64,000 nucleotides of DNA from Ulva prolifera (lineage: Eukaryota > Chlorophyta > Ulvophyceae > Ulvales > Ulvaceae). Positions within the stretch are counted from its first letter, which is position 1, and the number at the start of each line of letters is the position of its first letter. Under the pieces are notes generated by a model that was given only the letters and a program-made list of their open reading frames with translations, ran no database searches and was not told the origin of the DNA. The translations under genes were made by a program, and so were the position numbers. The DNA is taken from contig CM041203.1 of NCBI GenBank assembly GCA_023078555.1, forward strand, positions 5,602,538-5,666,537, given 5' to 3'. Below are positions 20,436 to 32,600 of this stretch, piece after piece.

Positions 20436-22932
20436 ATGACTTCCGCGACCGGTCCGGCGAGCTCAAAGAAGGGGAGCCCGTTCGTCCCTACGGACGTTGA
20501 AAACTTCATAACAGCAAACGGGGTCAACCGGTTAGATGATCCTGTTCCCGTCGCAGCAACGGCAGCAAAAGAATGGATCATCGACTGTAAAAATCGGGGT
20601 CCAGCCCCAAGCCAGGATGAGGTATGATCATCTACTGGTCACATGATCTGCAATGCACAGCATGAAACACCTCTGTCCAATCCCAACGTCGTACATCTCG
20701 GTGAAGCGGCACATTCTACCGATATATGCATGCTTTTCATAATCACGCGTCCTTGCTGGCCTGAGAGGTCCCCCATGTAGTTGCTGCCTCTTGGCTATCA
20801 ACACATCGCCACGAATGCAGAGCAGCACAAGCCCGCTTCCTTCCACCATCACCATTGAGGGGTTTGCAGAGCCGATTGATTCAGCCTGCATTGCCACCTT
20901 CACCGATGCAACCTCACCCGGGACGCCACAGCTCACTTCTGGACAGATCAGCTTTCCACAATCTGTCTGCAGCCTCCAGACAGCCCAGTGCCTCGTTAAG
21001 CTCCTCCAAGGCAAGCCAGATGAATTTCTGCCGTATACGGACAGCAGCGGAGCGGACAGCGATGAGGAGATGGATCAACAGCTGGCGGCGGCCAGCCGCC
21101 AGAGGTCCGTGCCCCTGAAGACCGCAGTCGAGCTGTTCGCGGCTGCACAGCATCTCGGCGTGACGCCGCGGCTGTGGCAGGGCCTGCTGGTGTACCTGCA
21201 GCCGATGCTGACCGAGCTGGCAATGGAGGAGGTGCGCTGCCACATCAGCCGGCTGCCACATCAGCCTGCTGCCACATCAGCACCAGCTACCACCGTCAGT
21301 AACATCACCGGCGTCACCACGACATAGCTCACATACGCATCGCATAAGAGAGACGCAGCCACCCACGTCTGCATGCGTGCATGGCATGCAGTCACATGCA
21401 AACGCCCCAGTCCGGTGCCTGCCTTATCCCTCCCGTGAACGCACAATGCTGCAAGCTGCTGAACGCCATTGATCCCTATGGACACCTCACACACGCGCGC
21501 CGTCCTCTCCGCATCAAACCCAGCGGTGTGTGCACACCTGCAGGCTGCGTGGATGGCCGTGCACATGCTCGCCGTCGCCCCGCCCGCGCACTACCGCGCC
21601 GCGCTCGCCGCCCTCTTCAACCGCAACTCCATGTGTGTGCCCAGCGGCCCCGAGTCGGAGCAGTCCCGGCTCTTCCATGCCAACGAGCCCGCGCTCGGCG
21701 TCCTCGGTGGTGTGTTCTGGCGCATGGCGACCGCCGTCCTCTCCGAGGCGCCGGCACTACGCTGGGACGCGCTCGTGCCGGCAATCGCCGCAAACCCGCA
21801 CATACCCTCCCCAATCGCCTGCGGCCTGTTTGCCGCGGGGTGCCTCCTCTGCCCGGATGGCCCGGACGGGGCGGCTGCAGGGCGGTCCCTCGGGGAGACG
21901 CTGGATAGCTTCCTGTCGCACCTGCTGACCCGCGGGCCGGCGATGGGCAGCGTGTGTGCGATGTTCGCGGAGGCGACGGGGCACTACGAGTTCGGGCCAC
22001 ACGAGGGCGCGGCAGACGCGGTGGCGCCGCGGCTGCGCGCGCTCGGCGAGGTCGCGGGCCGCGCGACGGCTGCGACGGCGTCCGACGCGCGGTCCCGCGC
22101 GAGCGGCGAGGACGCCGGGGGGTCGCAGGACGGCGAGAGCGGCAGCCTGGACATGGGGCGGCAGGCCGGCGCGGTCGAACGCGTGCTGCGGCACGAGGCC
22201 GCGGCGAGGGGGCTCGCGGCCGCCGGCCGCGGGGACTGCTTCATGCTGCGCTGGGGCCTGCACACGTGCCCGGCATTCCGCATCGCGGTCGCGCGGCTGC
22301 AGATCCCGGCGACCGACGGCGAGGCCGCAAGCGCAGCCGCGGGCAACGTCGCGATGGCGGTGTCGTGCGTCGAGCCGCGCCTCGGCGGCTGCGGCGACGC
22401 GGCGGCGGCCGACTGCGCGCTCGGCGTGACGGTGCGCTACGCGTGCGAGTCGGAGGGCGCGGCCGCGATGCTGTTTGCGCAGGCGGCGGCCGAGGCGGAG
22501 CGGTCGACGACGGCGCAGTGGAGCCGCGCGCCGGGCGCGGCCGCGGCGGGGCGGGCCCCCTGGGGGGGGCCCGAGGTGTTTGTGCATGCCGTCGGCGTGC
22601 TCCCGACGCCGCGGTCGGCCTCCCAGAGCGGGCGCCTCGCGGACGCGCTGTGCGCTGTGCAGGAGGCGTGGGAGGGCGATTGGGGGGTGCGTGAAACGGA
22701 GCATGACTGGTATGCGCTGTCGTCCGACGGCACGCCGGTGCCGATGATCCACCGCGTGGTGGAGGGGGGCGGGATGGAGATGCAGCCGGGCTCGGCCGCG
22801 GGCGTGAACAACCTCTGGGGGGTCGCGGGCTTTGCGCAGGAGGCCTTCTGCTGGGGCGGCCAGGGCTCCGGGCTGCTCGGGAAGGAGGTGTTTGTGTATG
22901 CGTGCCTCGAAATGCAGTCACCTGGACTCTGA
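20436..22932 (+). CDS. Hypothetical protein, three exons, about 661 aa
   Basis: Exons are 20436-20621, 20821-21231 and 21544-22932, all joined in phase 0 with GTATGA and GTGCGC donors and TGCAG acceptors. The start ACCATGA is a fair initiation context. The N-terminal part (VENFITANGVNRLDDPVPV, then TITIEGFAEPIDSACIATF) and the exon-2 end (LKTAVELFAAAQHLGVTPR, LWQGLLVYLQ) loosely recall a BTB-like arrangement of a strand-rich region followed by helices, but I cannot claim the fold. An acidic stretch (SSGADSDEEMDQQ) sits between them. The last exon is Ala-rich and helical, then strand-rich near RGDCFMLRWGLHTCPAFRIA and TEHDWYALSSDGTPVPM, ending PGL. There is no signal peptide, membrane helix or targeting tail. 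A long antisense frame (complement 21757-22752) is a shadow. Confidence 0.75.
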
Positions 22933-24963
22933 GGCGGGCTGTTAAGGGCGCGAGCTCTTCGGTGGCGTTGCGGTGATGGCGTCGTTGCTGGTGCATGTCG
23001 AGCTCCGGGTTTTTTTTTGCGCACCCACAGCAGTGGGTGACAGAACGCTTCTGTGTTATGCGGACGGTGAGATAACGCAGTGGGTGCAGCAGGGGCCATG
23101 CCTGGTGCTGTGCAGTTGTAGTGCAGACTTGTAGATCTGCATGCATATAGGGGAGGGGGTCAAGCATGGTCGGCGTCAGAATCGCGTGTTTGCATGCGTT
23201 GCATGCATGTGGCGTAGAATGGATGGCTGTGCGCAGCTGTGCGTGTTCGTTGTTACGCATTGCTGCGCAGACTTTTTTACGCGAGGAATGATGCGGACTT
23301 GGATTAGGAAGGTTGGCCGATTCACGTGAGTCCAGCTTGCCTCTTATGGTTGGTGAATTTGATGCTGTTTTAGCATAGCCGCACACGCAGGCTATGCTAT
23401 GCAGCATGAAACTCCATGGGCTGTGTTCGTCGGTTTGTGTGTGTGTTTTACAGGGGCTGCTGGCGTGTACATATAGTTGTGGACAGGCTGTGGCGTCCTC
23501 ACACATGCATTTCGGTTGAATGGAGAGTGCCTCTCAGACACGCAAGCGGAGGCTTGGCTGTGGGCCACGCGGTAGATGCGTTGAGCTGGGTGTTGGGGTA
23601 AGCGGCAGTGTTAACATATTTTGCTATAAATTGCTTACAAGCCATAAAACTAATAATTCAAGTCCAACTCGAGCAGTATAAGCTAATTCTGACACCCCCG
23701 CTATGGCGAGCGAAACAAGCAAAAAAGCAATTCACGCACTGTCATATTGCTTGCTAAGCAATCGCAAATCTGATTCAATGGCCTGATCGTCGCCTAGAAT
23801 CTCATGCATTCATGTTCTGAGTGCAGCTGGTTGTTTGATAGCAATGGCCGCCCAAACCGGAGCAACAGCTGAGTAGGTTTGAGCGGAAGTGCTAAGCCAT
23901 TGTTATCCTCTGATGCAGGCCAACCCATGGCTGACCAAGCTATGAATTAAGTAGTGGTTACACCATCCTATGGCTTGCTAAGCTACATTGCCTCAAACAA
24001 AAAATCATGTTACTGGTAAGCGGCGCTTGGGGACCTCCACAAGGGCGGACACATCTGGACGTCGGCGGCATAGGCGACGGTGCATTTTGCTTTCGCGGGC
24101 GTGCAGCGTGATCGTTTCAGGCTTTGGGCTTGGCTGTGCGTGTGTATGTGGCAGCCGTGTGTGGAGGAGTGTGATGGAGAGGGGGTAGACACCTACTGTA
24201 GTCCACTATAGCGCGTCGGCGAGACGGGCTGCAGTGCCGTGTCCTTCGTTCGCGATGGAACTGGCGCATGCGTGTGGAGGGGGGTGGACATGTTTCCATC
24301 GGATGCGTGTGTTGCCGGCACTATCAATCGTTGGGCTGCGGTAACACGCTAACAGGGTGGCGACTGCTTGTAATGAACGGCTTGAGCAGCGCGATATCGT
24401 GATCGACATGCATGGCCGCCATTCGGTGAAACGGTATGCAGACCTGATGTTCTCGAAAAATGTGAAATGGTTCGACTAGCAGCATCATGTTTCTGGTCAT
24501 GTCTGGCCAATCATTTCGCCTCATCGGTGTAGGATCATAGCTCAATATGGGGCCACTGGCTGGCAGCCAAGCTTGAGGATCCTAGCCTCCGCATGCGGCA
24601 AAGATGCACAACAAAATGTGGTCCCAAATATCCGGACGTATCAATGTCGTCTCACCGACACGGCAATGGAAATCCAGGTTTACTTGTACCTGACGGCACG
24701 TTTGGCGTTATTTGTGGCGACAAGGGCTGCAGCAGTGCACGGCGAGCATGCAGCAGTGCACGGCGGGCACTGCCAGGACATGCTCCAGCGACGATCATTA
24801 CATGACAGGCTTGCAGCTACAGCATTGAATGTTGTGATTGTATACTGCGATAATTGCGACCGAAATCCACAATTGGTGCTCTGGCCTAACCGGTTTGCTG
24901 CTCTCCTGACGTCCGACAGTCGTGCGCCAGTTCCATACCTACCCGTAGTCTCCTTCGCAGGCA
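22933..24963. other. Intergenic, about 2 kb, no gene recognised
   Basis: The middle part (23600-24000) is AT-richer than the rest of the window. A 21-base near-tandem duplication (GCAGTGCACGGCGAGCA type) is at 24731-24767. Short frames on both strands lack splice structure. The right end should contain the promoter of the FAM136A-like gene. Confidence 0.5.
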
Positions 24964-26214
24964 ATGAGCGGTGATGAGAAGCTAAGGCAGCAGCAGGAGA
25001 GCCTGCAAAAGGTGTGCGCGAATGAAGTTGTGGGTGCTGTTTGTGCTCGGCATTCCGGCGCCAGGCGTGATCTGCCATGTCACTGGCAGCACCTCACGCA
25101 GCTGCGGCGTGCAGACTCTCTCCTCGAAATCAGATCAAATAGAGAAGGACTACCTGAGGTACAGCTCTCTCAACTGTGCGGCAGCGGATGCTCCGTCCAG
25201 TTGTGCTTCCGTCACACGATCCCACGCTCTTGCGGATCGGCACGGGCGTGCATACCAGCAATTGGCCACTCCTCTACATCCACGACTGACACCACTGTGT
25301 ATGCAGGCCCTTACAGAAGGAAGCATTCCAATGCTGCGCTCATTGCTGTGACAGCAGTGGCTCCCATCAGGACTTCAGCCGCTGGTATGCGATCATGTAC
25401 CCATCCAGAGCATTGTTCCTGCATCATATTGGACCGAGTTTTATTTCCTTCGGTAGCCTGAGAGTGTGTGTTGAGGCTGGTTCAGACGAGATTCTTGCGT
25501 CGTGTTTGCGTGCACCCATGTACTCTCCCGTCACTGAGTGTTGCTGCTAGCGACTGCTCTGGAGCATGTCAGCGATCCACAGCCAGCCTCCCTGGGGACT
25601 GGAATCAGCATTCAAGCTGCAGTGCTCTGCAGCGCAGAAGCTTGCCAAGCCAAGGTGATGCAAGCTGAGACAACGTTCAAGCAGGCGACGGAGAGCTTCT
25701 CCATGCGGCTGCACAGTTGCATGCAGAGATGCCAGCACCTGGCACAGGACTCGTTAGGTGGCTCAGAGGACGAGGCAAGAGTGAAAGTACGTTTACGCGG
25801 CTGTACATGTGCATATCTGATTCACCTCAGTACACACAATCTTCGCAAGTTATCTCAATTTGGACATGGCTGACACCAGTAGCCGTGACGGTTGTTGCTG
25901 GGCACATTGCCTCGGGCAACGTCGTGATTTCTGGTGTGCAACAATCTGGCTGGTGTTTCTGCGACTGTGTGCATCGATTGGCGCAGCATCGATCTTGCAG
26001 TGTGTGCGGCGACACCTGGACTCGTCAGGCTAAGGAACGGCAGTGCAGGGCATGCGTGACTAGTGCAGGCTGGCATCAAGGCTGCGGGTGCATGCAGGCT
26101 GTTCAAGGCCAGATGAACAAGTGCCTGAGCTCTTGTTTCTCAGAGTACGAAGGCAAGATCCCAAAGATGATGGATGATGTGATGGCGCAGCTGAAGAAGG
26201 CCCAGGGGCGGTAG
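24964..26214 (+). CDS. FAM136A-like: FAM136A-like (DUF842) CX3C protein
   Basis: Exons are 24964-25011, 25115-25158, 25307-25384, 25633-25786 and 26098-26214, giving 146 aa (human FAM136A is 138). The assembled protein reads IEKDYLRPLQKEAFQCCAHC, then the pairs CCAHC (C-X3-C), CAEAC, CMQRC and CLSSC, and ends KIPKMMDDVMAQLKKAQGR. Four C-X3-C pairs on helices and the 'IRPMQ..MF.CSA.CC' and 'M...C...' blocks identify the family. FAM136A proteins are small and mitochondrial. Twin CX3C pairs are typical of intermembrane-space proteins oxidised by Mia40, so that location is inferred. Two of the exons are only 44 and 48 bases and could easily be missed by gene finders. A TGTAA motif lies 71 bases downstream. 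It ends tail to tail with ECM29, leaving a gap of 461 bases. Confidence 0.88.
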
Positions 26215-26284
26215 GCCGTCCAGGTCTGGCAAGAGCACTGTGGTCTGCCGGCATTTCTGTGTGTTGTGAACCATGGACACATCC

Positions 26285-26289
26285 TGTAA
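26285..26289 (+). promoter_or_regulatory. Likely poly(A) signal TGTAA for the FAM136A-like gene
   Basis: TGTAA lies 71 bases after the stop codon in the sense strand, a usual distance for the chlorophyte poly(A) signal. Confidence 0.5.
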
Positions 26290-26675
26290 CAATGTGGCGA
26301 TGCCGCTGCATGAGTGTGTTGGCGCAGCGCAAGCTGCTGCTGAACAGCCAGCTGCCTGCGCCCATCGTGACACGAGGTCGATGCTGTGGGTTTGTCACAC
26401 AGCGGGGTCACGCCAACAGTGTCCACCCAGACATACGCCACATCTGCCATGGCATGACCAAATATGTGCCAAGATCATGTCACAGAGATGCTTACGCAGC
26501 AGCTGCAAATGTACGATTGCGTATGCTACAGATGCAATGGCTCGCTTCACTGACACTTCAGTCAGAAGCACTAGCGCATGGGATCCACAATTGACCACAC
26601 TGATCAGAGTGGTTTCAATGCTGACAGAAGAGATGTACACAGGAGAAGACCTCAGCAACAGGACAAGGACAGCTA

Positions 26676-29600
26676 TCAGTGCTCCATTGGCGCAGCATCG
26701 GCGGTGGAGAAGGGAGGCTGCTTCAGGAGCTTGGCGGCTGCTGTCTTGATGGCGGGGTCCTTGTCCACCGCCCCCATGTCGACCAACAACGCCTTCAGCG
26801 CAGCGATCAGGTCTGCATCAGAGCTCGAGTCCAGCAACGGCGCCGCAGCTTGCACGCATGAGATGCATGCTGCACGAACCTGCACACACGCACGCCGCAC
26901 GCTCCCGCTCCGGACAGCAAATGATGCGCCACCCCCGGACGCATCGCACAGTACAACAGCATGATGACGGCAACATGCATGCAGTAAAGTCACTCGTGAA
27001 CCGTGTGTATGCAACAGCCACGAGTCAGCTATGTGAAGGCTGTGTCAATCCGTGTCATGGGCTCCACATGCAGAAAAGTATGCTGGCACCGGTGCCTGGG
27101 CACTTGAGGCGCACCTGAGACACCTTCTCGGCCTTCAGCCCAATGCATGCCCGCAACGCCCCCGGCTCGTCCGCCGTCCCTCCCAGCAGCGCCCCCCGTA
27201 GCACCCCGACCCCCGGAGCCTCGCTCGCGGCGGCCCCGGCGGCGCCGGCCGCGGCCGCAAACGCCGCCAGCATCGCCTCGCACGCCTGCGCGGCCTGCAG
27301 CCGCAGCTTCCACGGCCGCACAGAGGACAAGCAGGACGTGCAGAGGGGGGCGAGGCGGGCGGTGAAGGCGAGCGTGGAGGCCGCGTCGACCGCGGCGGCG
27401 GCGGAGTGGTGCTTGAGGGCCGCGGCGGCGACGGCGAGGCAGGGCTGCATCGGCAGGGCCGCCGGGGTGTCATCCTCGTCCATCGCGCCTGCGCACATGC
27501 ATGAGGTGCAGACAAGGTGCATGCGTGTGTGCTGCGGGTGGTGCGCGGGCGATACGCTCACGTGGACACTGTTCGGAGGTTGCCGGGGCGGGGGCATGCA
27601 TGTTGTGGATCTAGGTAGATGCACGTGCGGGCCGTGCACTGAGACATGCAGAAGCCAGGGTACCTTGTGGTGACCATGCCACGACAAAAGCCGAGGTCGC
27701 AGGTAAGACAGACAGGTGCAGCGAGAGCTGCTGCGATGGAGAAGATAGTTCCGGGACCGCCATTGTCCGCTTCTGGAACAAGACAACAGGCAAGCAAAGA
27801 AGACCCCTGGACCCGGGCGCAAATGTGGCCTGCCGCGTCACGACCCAGCACGCTGTATATGCAAGGTGACATCACTTGGACGTTCAAACGCACCTTCCTC
27901 GGCCACCCGCTTGTCGCGTTGCAATTGGCTCTCAAGCGCCTGCAGCACCGGGTTTAACCGCGCAAGGTGGTCGCGGCCCTTGAACGCCTCGAGCACCTTC
28001 ACCAGTGACTCGGCCGCCGCCTCCGACATCTCCCGGCCGCCAGGCTTGACTGCGGCGGCCACCAGCGCGCCCACGACTGCGCCGTCATCCGGCGCCGTTG
28101 CGTCCGGAACTGGCGGGTCGAGGCGCGGGAGCGGGGACGCAGTGAACGCGGCAGGCACGGCGGCCGCGACGGCCGCGAGTGCGCTCGGCACGGCCTCCTT
28201 GCCGGCCCACACCCGCCCGGGGAGCGCCGCGACGAGCGCCGCCGCCAGCGACGCGGCCGTCGCCGGCGCGAGCGCCGCGCCGCCGTCGGTGGCAAAGCCG
28301 GCGGCGGCAGCTGCCGCCGCGACGCGCCGCGCGCGCGGCGCGGCCGCGTCGAGGTCGGCGATGACGGGCGTCGCGGCGGCGGCGCCGGAGGCACGCAGGA
28401 CGGCCGCGGCGCTAGCGCCGAGCTCAGTCATGATGTCGGCGGCGGCGGCGGCGACGGTGGCGTCGGGGTCGTAGCGGGCGCGCAGTGCGCGGGGGAGGAG
28501 CGCGGCGGTCGCGGCGGCGTCGAGGCGCTGCGCGGCGTAGCGGCAGATCTGCTGCAGGATGAGTCCGCCAGCCTTCCGGGCGTCATCGTCCTCTGCAGCA
28601 CGACACGTTTTGCTGTCACTCGAAAGCTGAGCAAAGCTTCGCCAAAACCAATCTGCGCTGTACGGACCACAAGCTCGCAATCCGATTGTCCAGCCAGACA
28701 AGCCGCAATGCCTTGTGGTATGGGATGGTGCTCTACAATGCAATCCTCTAACATGGGGGCCTGAATATATCCCCATGCACTCATGGCTGCACACAGATGT
28801 GGGGACCGGCTGTACCTGCGTTGCTGAACATGGTGGAGGCCTCCCCGAGGAGCCACTCGAGGCGCTTGCCGCTGGCGCACTTGGCGAGGGCACCGATCGC
28901 GCTCGCAAACGCACGCTGCGTCACCGCGGAGCGCTCCGCGCATGCTGCGGGCAGCAGCGCCTTGAGCAGCTCGCCGGCGGGCTTCTGCAGCGTCGCCGGC
29001 GGCAGGCGCATCGTCAGCGCGACGACGAAGCGGGCCGCACCTGTGCGCGTGTTCAGCCCGACTCCTGCAGCCATTCAGTACATGTCTCGACGAATGAGCA
29101 CGATGCTGAGCATGATCTGTTGCAGATGGTATGTGATCTGGTGCACTGGGGGGCACAACAGCGCACAGAGCCCAAATGAAGGCAGTGGAATTTGCATGCA
29201 TGCATCACACACACGCATGTGGTTTTCGGCACGGGTAGGGCACACGATGATTGTGGCACACCTTGGCGCACAAGGCGGGCGAGAGCCGCGGCGACGTTGC
29301 CGGCACTCTTCTCATCGACCAGACGCGCACACGTGTCGAGGGCGCCGTGGATTGGAGTCTTGCTAGCAGCCTGCACATGATCATCAGTTCATGAGTCATC
29401 ACGTTTCTGCAGCCGGCGCAGCCTCATGCACAGACCGCATGGTTCAGCACGGTCCCGTACACCCATCCGCACAGCGCATGCATGGAGCGGGCCTGGGGTT
29501 CACCAAAGCAGCTGCGGGTGTGCTCCCACAGTGGGGTCAACATGCATGGGGCGCATGCGACGATGGAAGAGCGGGACTCAGACATTGTAGCACCGCCTAC

Positions 29601-32600
29601 TGGCCTTGGCGCTATGGGGTGAGCGCCAAGGGAGTATTTTCAGTGCGGTTCTACGATGTCTCTGTCTCTCCCCGCGCCCATTCACGCAGCATGTGGAGCT
29701 GTCAATCGAGGTTGGAACAGTGGAGACCTGGGAGAAAAGGTTATTTCCTGGGCCTACTCTCGCATCAATCCTAGAGAAATTAGTGGGGTTAGAACCAGGG
29801 GTTTGAGGACAGCGCACCTGCACCCGCTTCTCCTCGAGGGTGTTGCGGTCGACCCCGAGGCGGTCCGCATGCATGTCGAGCACGTTGAACGCGTTGGCCT
29901 CCAGCGTCGACAGCGCCTCGAGGAGTGCGGCGATGAGCGGCGCCAGCTGCGCCGCGATCTCGTGCGGCGCCGCCACGGCCACGATCGACGCGAGGGTGCC
30001 GACCGCGGCGTCGCGCACGCTCGCGCTGCGGCACTGCAGGCCCTTGTCGATGAGCAGGGGCAGCGACAGCGCGAGCGCGGCCGACGCGTCCGCGGCCGCC
30101 GTCTGCTGCGTGTCTGCTAGCCTGCACCACATTGCATGCTCAGCATGCAAGCTCAGGCGCCAGCATTCCCGGCAAACGCGTTTACGCAAGTCAGATCCGA
30201 GACATTGCGTGGCGCAAATTAGCCCAGACTCTCTAGAATTGACTTTGGACCTGGAGCTTGAAGATAACGGCGTAAGGCACTGAGAACCCCCCCACCCCAA
30301 CTGATGGGCGCTAGCGAGCCTCTACTTCAGGGCATCTGTGCCATCTTACAAAACGCAGGCCAAAACGCCAGACATGATGTAGCGCCATCAACAGCAGTGC
30401 GGCACATTGTTAAGTCAGAAGCGGCTCTACGAGCGACACCCGCCAAGCTCACTCGATGCCACGCTGCCTGCTGAGCACGGTCGCTTGCATGTGACACGGC
30501 AGCGCCGGACACAGCCGCTTGCGCATGGCACATCGGTGTCGGGCACGGCCACTATCGTGGGCACCGCGTGCCGCACCTGCAGGTGAGGTTGCTGAGGGAG
30601 CGCAGCAGGCGCTCGCCGTTGACGCGCACGCTGTCCTTCAGGTCGTCCGCGACCCGCAGCGCGGCGTCCCACAGAGCGCCAAAGTGCGGTTGCAGGGCCG
30701 GCCAGCGGCGGCCGGGCAGGAGGTCGGCGGCGGCCAGGCAGGCCGCCTGACGCGCCCGCCACGACCGCGCACCCAGCGACGCCAGCAGCTCCTTCATGAC
30801 GGCGGCAAAGTGCTGAGTCAGCGCGGGCGCGCGCTGCGGGACGATGGTGGTGAGGAGGTGAGTCATCGCGTCTGAGACGCGCGTGTTGGGGTCGTATCTG
30901 CACAGTCGACGCCCCGGTGAAATTCCAAGAGGACGATACAGCCGCATCAGCCACGGACCGGGATTGTTTGTCTGTGTGGAAGGACCACGATGCATCATGG
31001 TCCTTCCACCAAGGCAAACACGCCCCGTCCGTGACTGATCATGATGGCGGGTCAATGGTGCACAGGAGACCGGTCTCTCAGGCTCCAGATGTGTTCGCTG
31101 TCGACGCTGGAGGCCAACGCGTTCGACGTGCTCGACATGCATGCGGACCGCCTCGGGGTCGACCGCAACACCCTCGAGGAGAAGCGGGCGCAGGTGCGCT
31201 GTCCCCCCCCTGGTTCTTACCCCACTAATTTCTCTAGGACTAATGCGAGAGTAGGCCCAGAAAATCCGTACATCCTGTGCACCGGTCTCCTGTGCACCGC
31301 CTGAGACCGGAAGTGATCCTTGCAGCTGTGGGGAGGCGGACAGCGGTGCTGGTGTACTGCGGGCCCCCGCAGGCAGACTTCACCATCGGATTTCAACGAC
31401 AGAGGCCTTCAATCCAATGTAAGGCACCCAAGTGCGCCACCCTCACTCGCTCCGTAGCGTTCAGAAAATGCGGCCAAACTCAGCTGGGAAAGGCGTGGAT
31501 GTGCACAGGAGAGTGCTCTCTGCCAACGCCCGCAGCATGCTCACATCGATAGTCGAATGCGGTGGCCGGCGATGAGGCAGCGTTCCCTGTGCCGCAACAG
31601 CAGTCCAGCACACGGCAGACGTGTAGCTGAGCGGACGAGGGGCGTACGAGGCGCGGTACAGCAGCGGCAGCAGCGCGGGGACGTGGGGCTGCAGCGCGGC
31701 GCGCGACGCGTCGGTGGACTCGGCGTGGAGGCCGAGGGCCGCGCCGCGGCGCGCCGCGCTCGGGGTCGCCTCGGCGGCGACGTCGATGAGCGCGTACAGC
31801 AGGCGCGGCTGCCCGAGGGAGGTGGCGAGGGTGCAGAGCTCCTTGTACGTGGCGAGGGAGCCCTGGCCGGTGGAGGGCGCCGCCGGCTTCGCGGCGCCGT
31901 CCTGTAGCGCAGCGCCTGTGGTCACGGAGCGTGTACACACGCAGGCATGGCGGCTGACCATGAGGGGCACAATGGCTTCTCCTTGCCTCAGGTTGTTGAT
32001 AGAGCGGTGCATGCATGAGACGTTTTGGAACGGCAGGAGCGCCGCAGCTGTCGTTGTGGAGCGTACGCCCGCTGACAGTGAGAGGCACAGCGGCTCGCCT
32101 CGGTTGTGGACAGCAACGGGTTGCTTCGGATGCGAATGTGTCTCACAGCTAACTAGGTGGATGACAGGCAGGCGGCTGTGGGGTGGGGTCACTGTCATTG
32201 CATACTGGCGAGTGTGGCGAGTGAAGAGAAAGGTCAGGCGTGTACACGCACACGTTGAAACCCGGAGCAGCGATTGCACGTAGGCGCCGTCAGGCAGCAT
32301 GACATTGAGGCCCACAGTACAACACAGGCACCGGGAACGGGGCGCTCGCCACACTCAAGACACGCGCGTCCAGTTTTTTCAGACCCGCCTCCGGCCGCCC
32401 TCACTGCACAATCTCGATATGCATGCAACTCTGGTCCCAACCGGACGAGTACACATGCATGACCACAGCCGCACGAACGATGAGAGCTGCACAGGGTTCC
32501 CAGAGAGTGAAAAGGAACACAGCACCAGAATGTCTCTCGAAGCGGCTCCCGAGGACACAGCCACATACGATTTGCTTTACTTTACACTGCGGCACCACAA

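Noticed and set aside
21757..22752. 331-codon minus-strand frame opposite the hypothetical gene
   Set aside because: It is an Arg/Ala-rich shadow. The plus frame joins two upstream exons in phase and ends at a clean stop.
31093..31200. A plus-strand exon reading LEANAFDVLDMHADRLGV
   Set aside because: It is an inverted copy of ECM29 exon 15 inside an intron. The real exon is complement(29818-30121), in order with the other exons.
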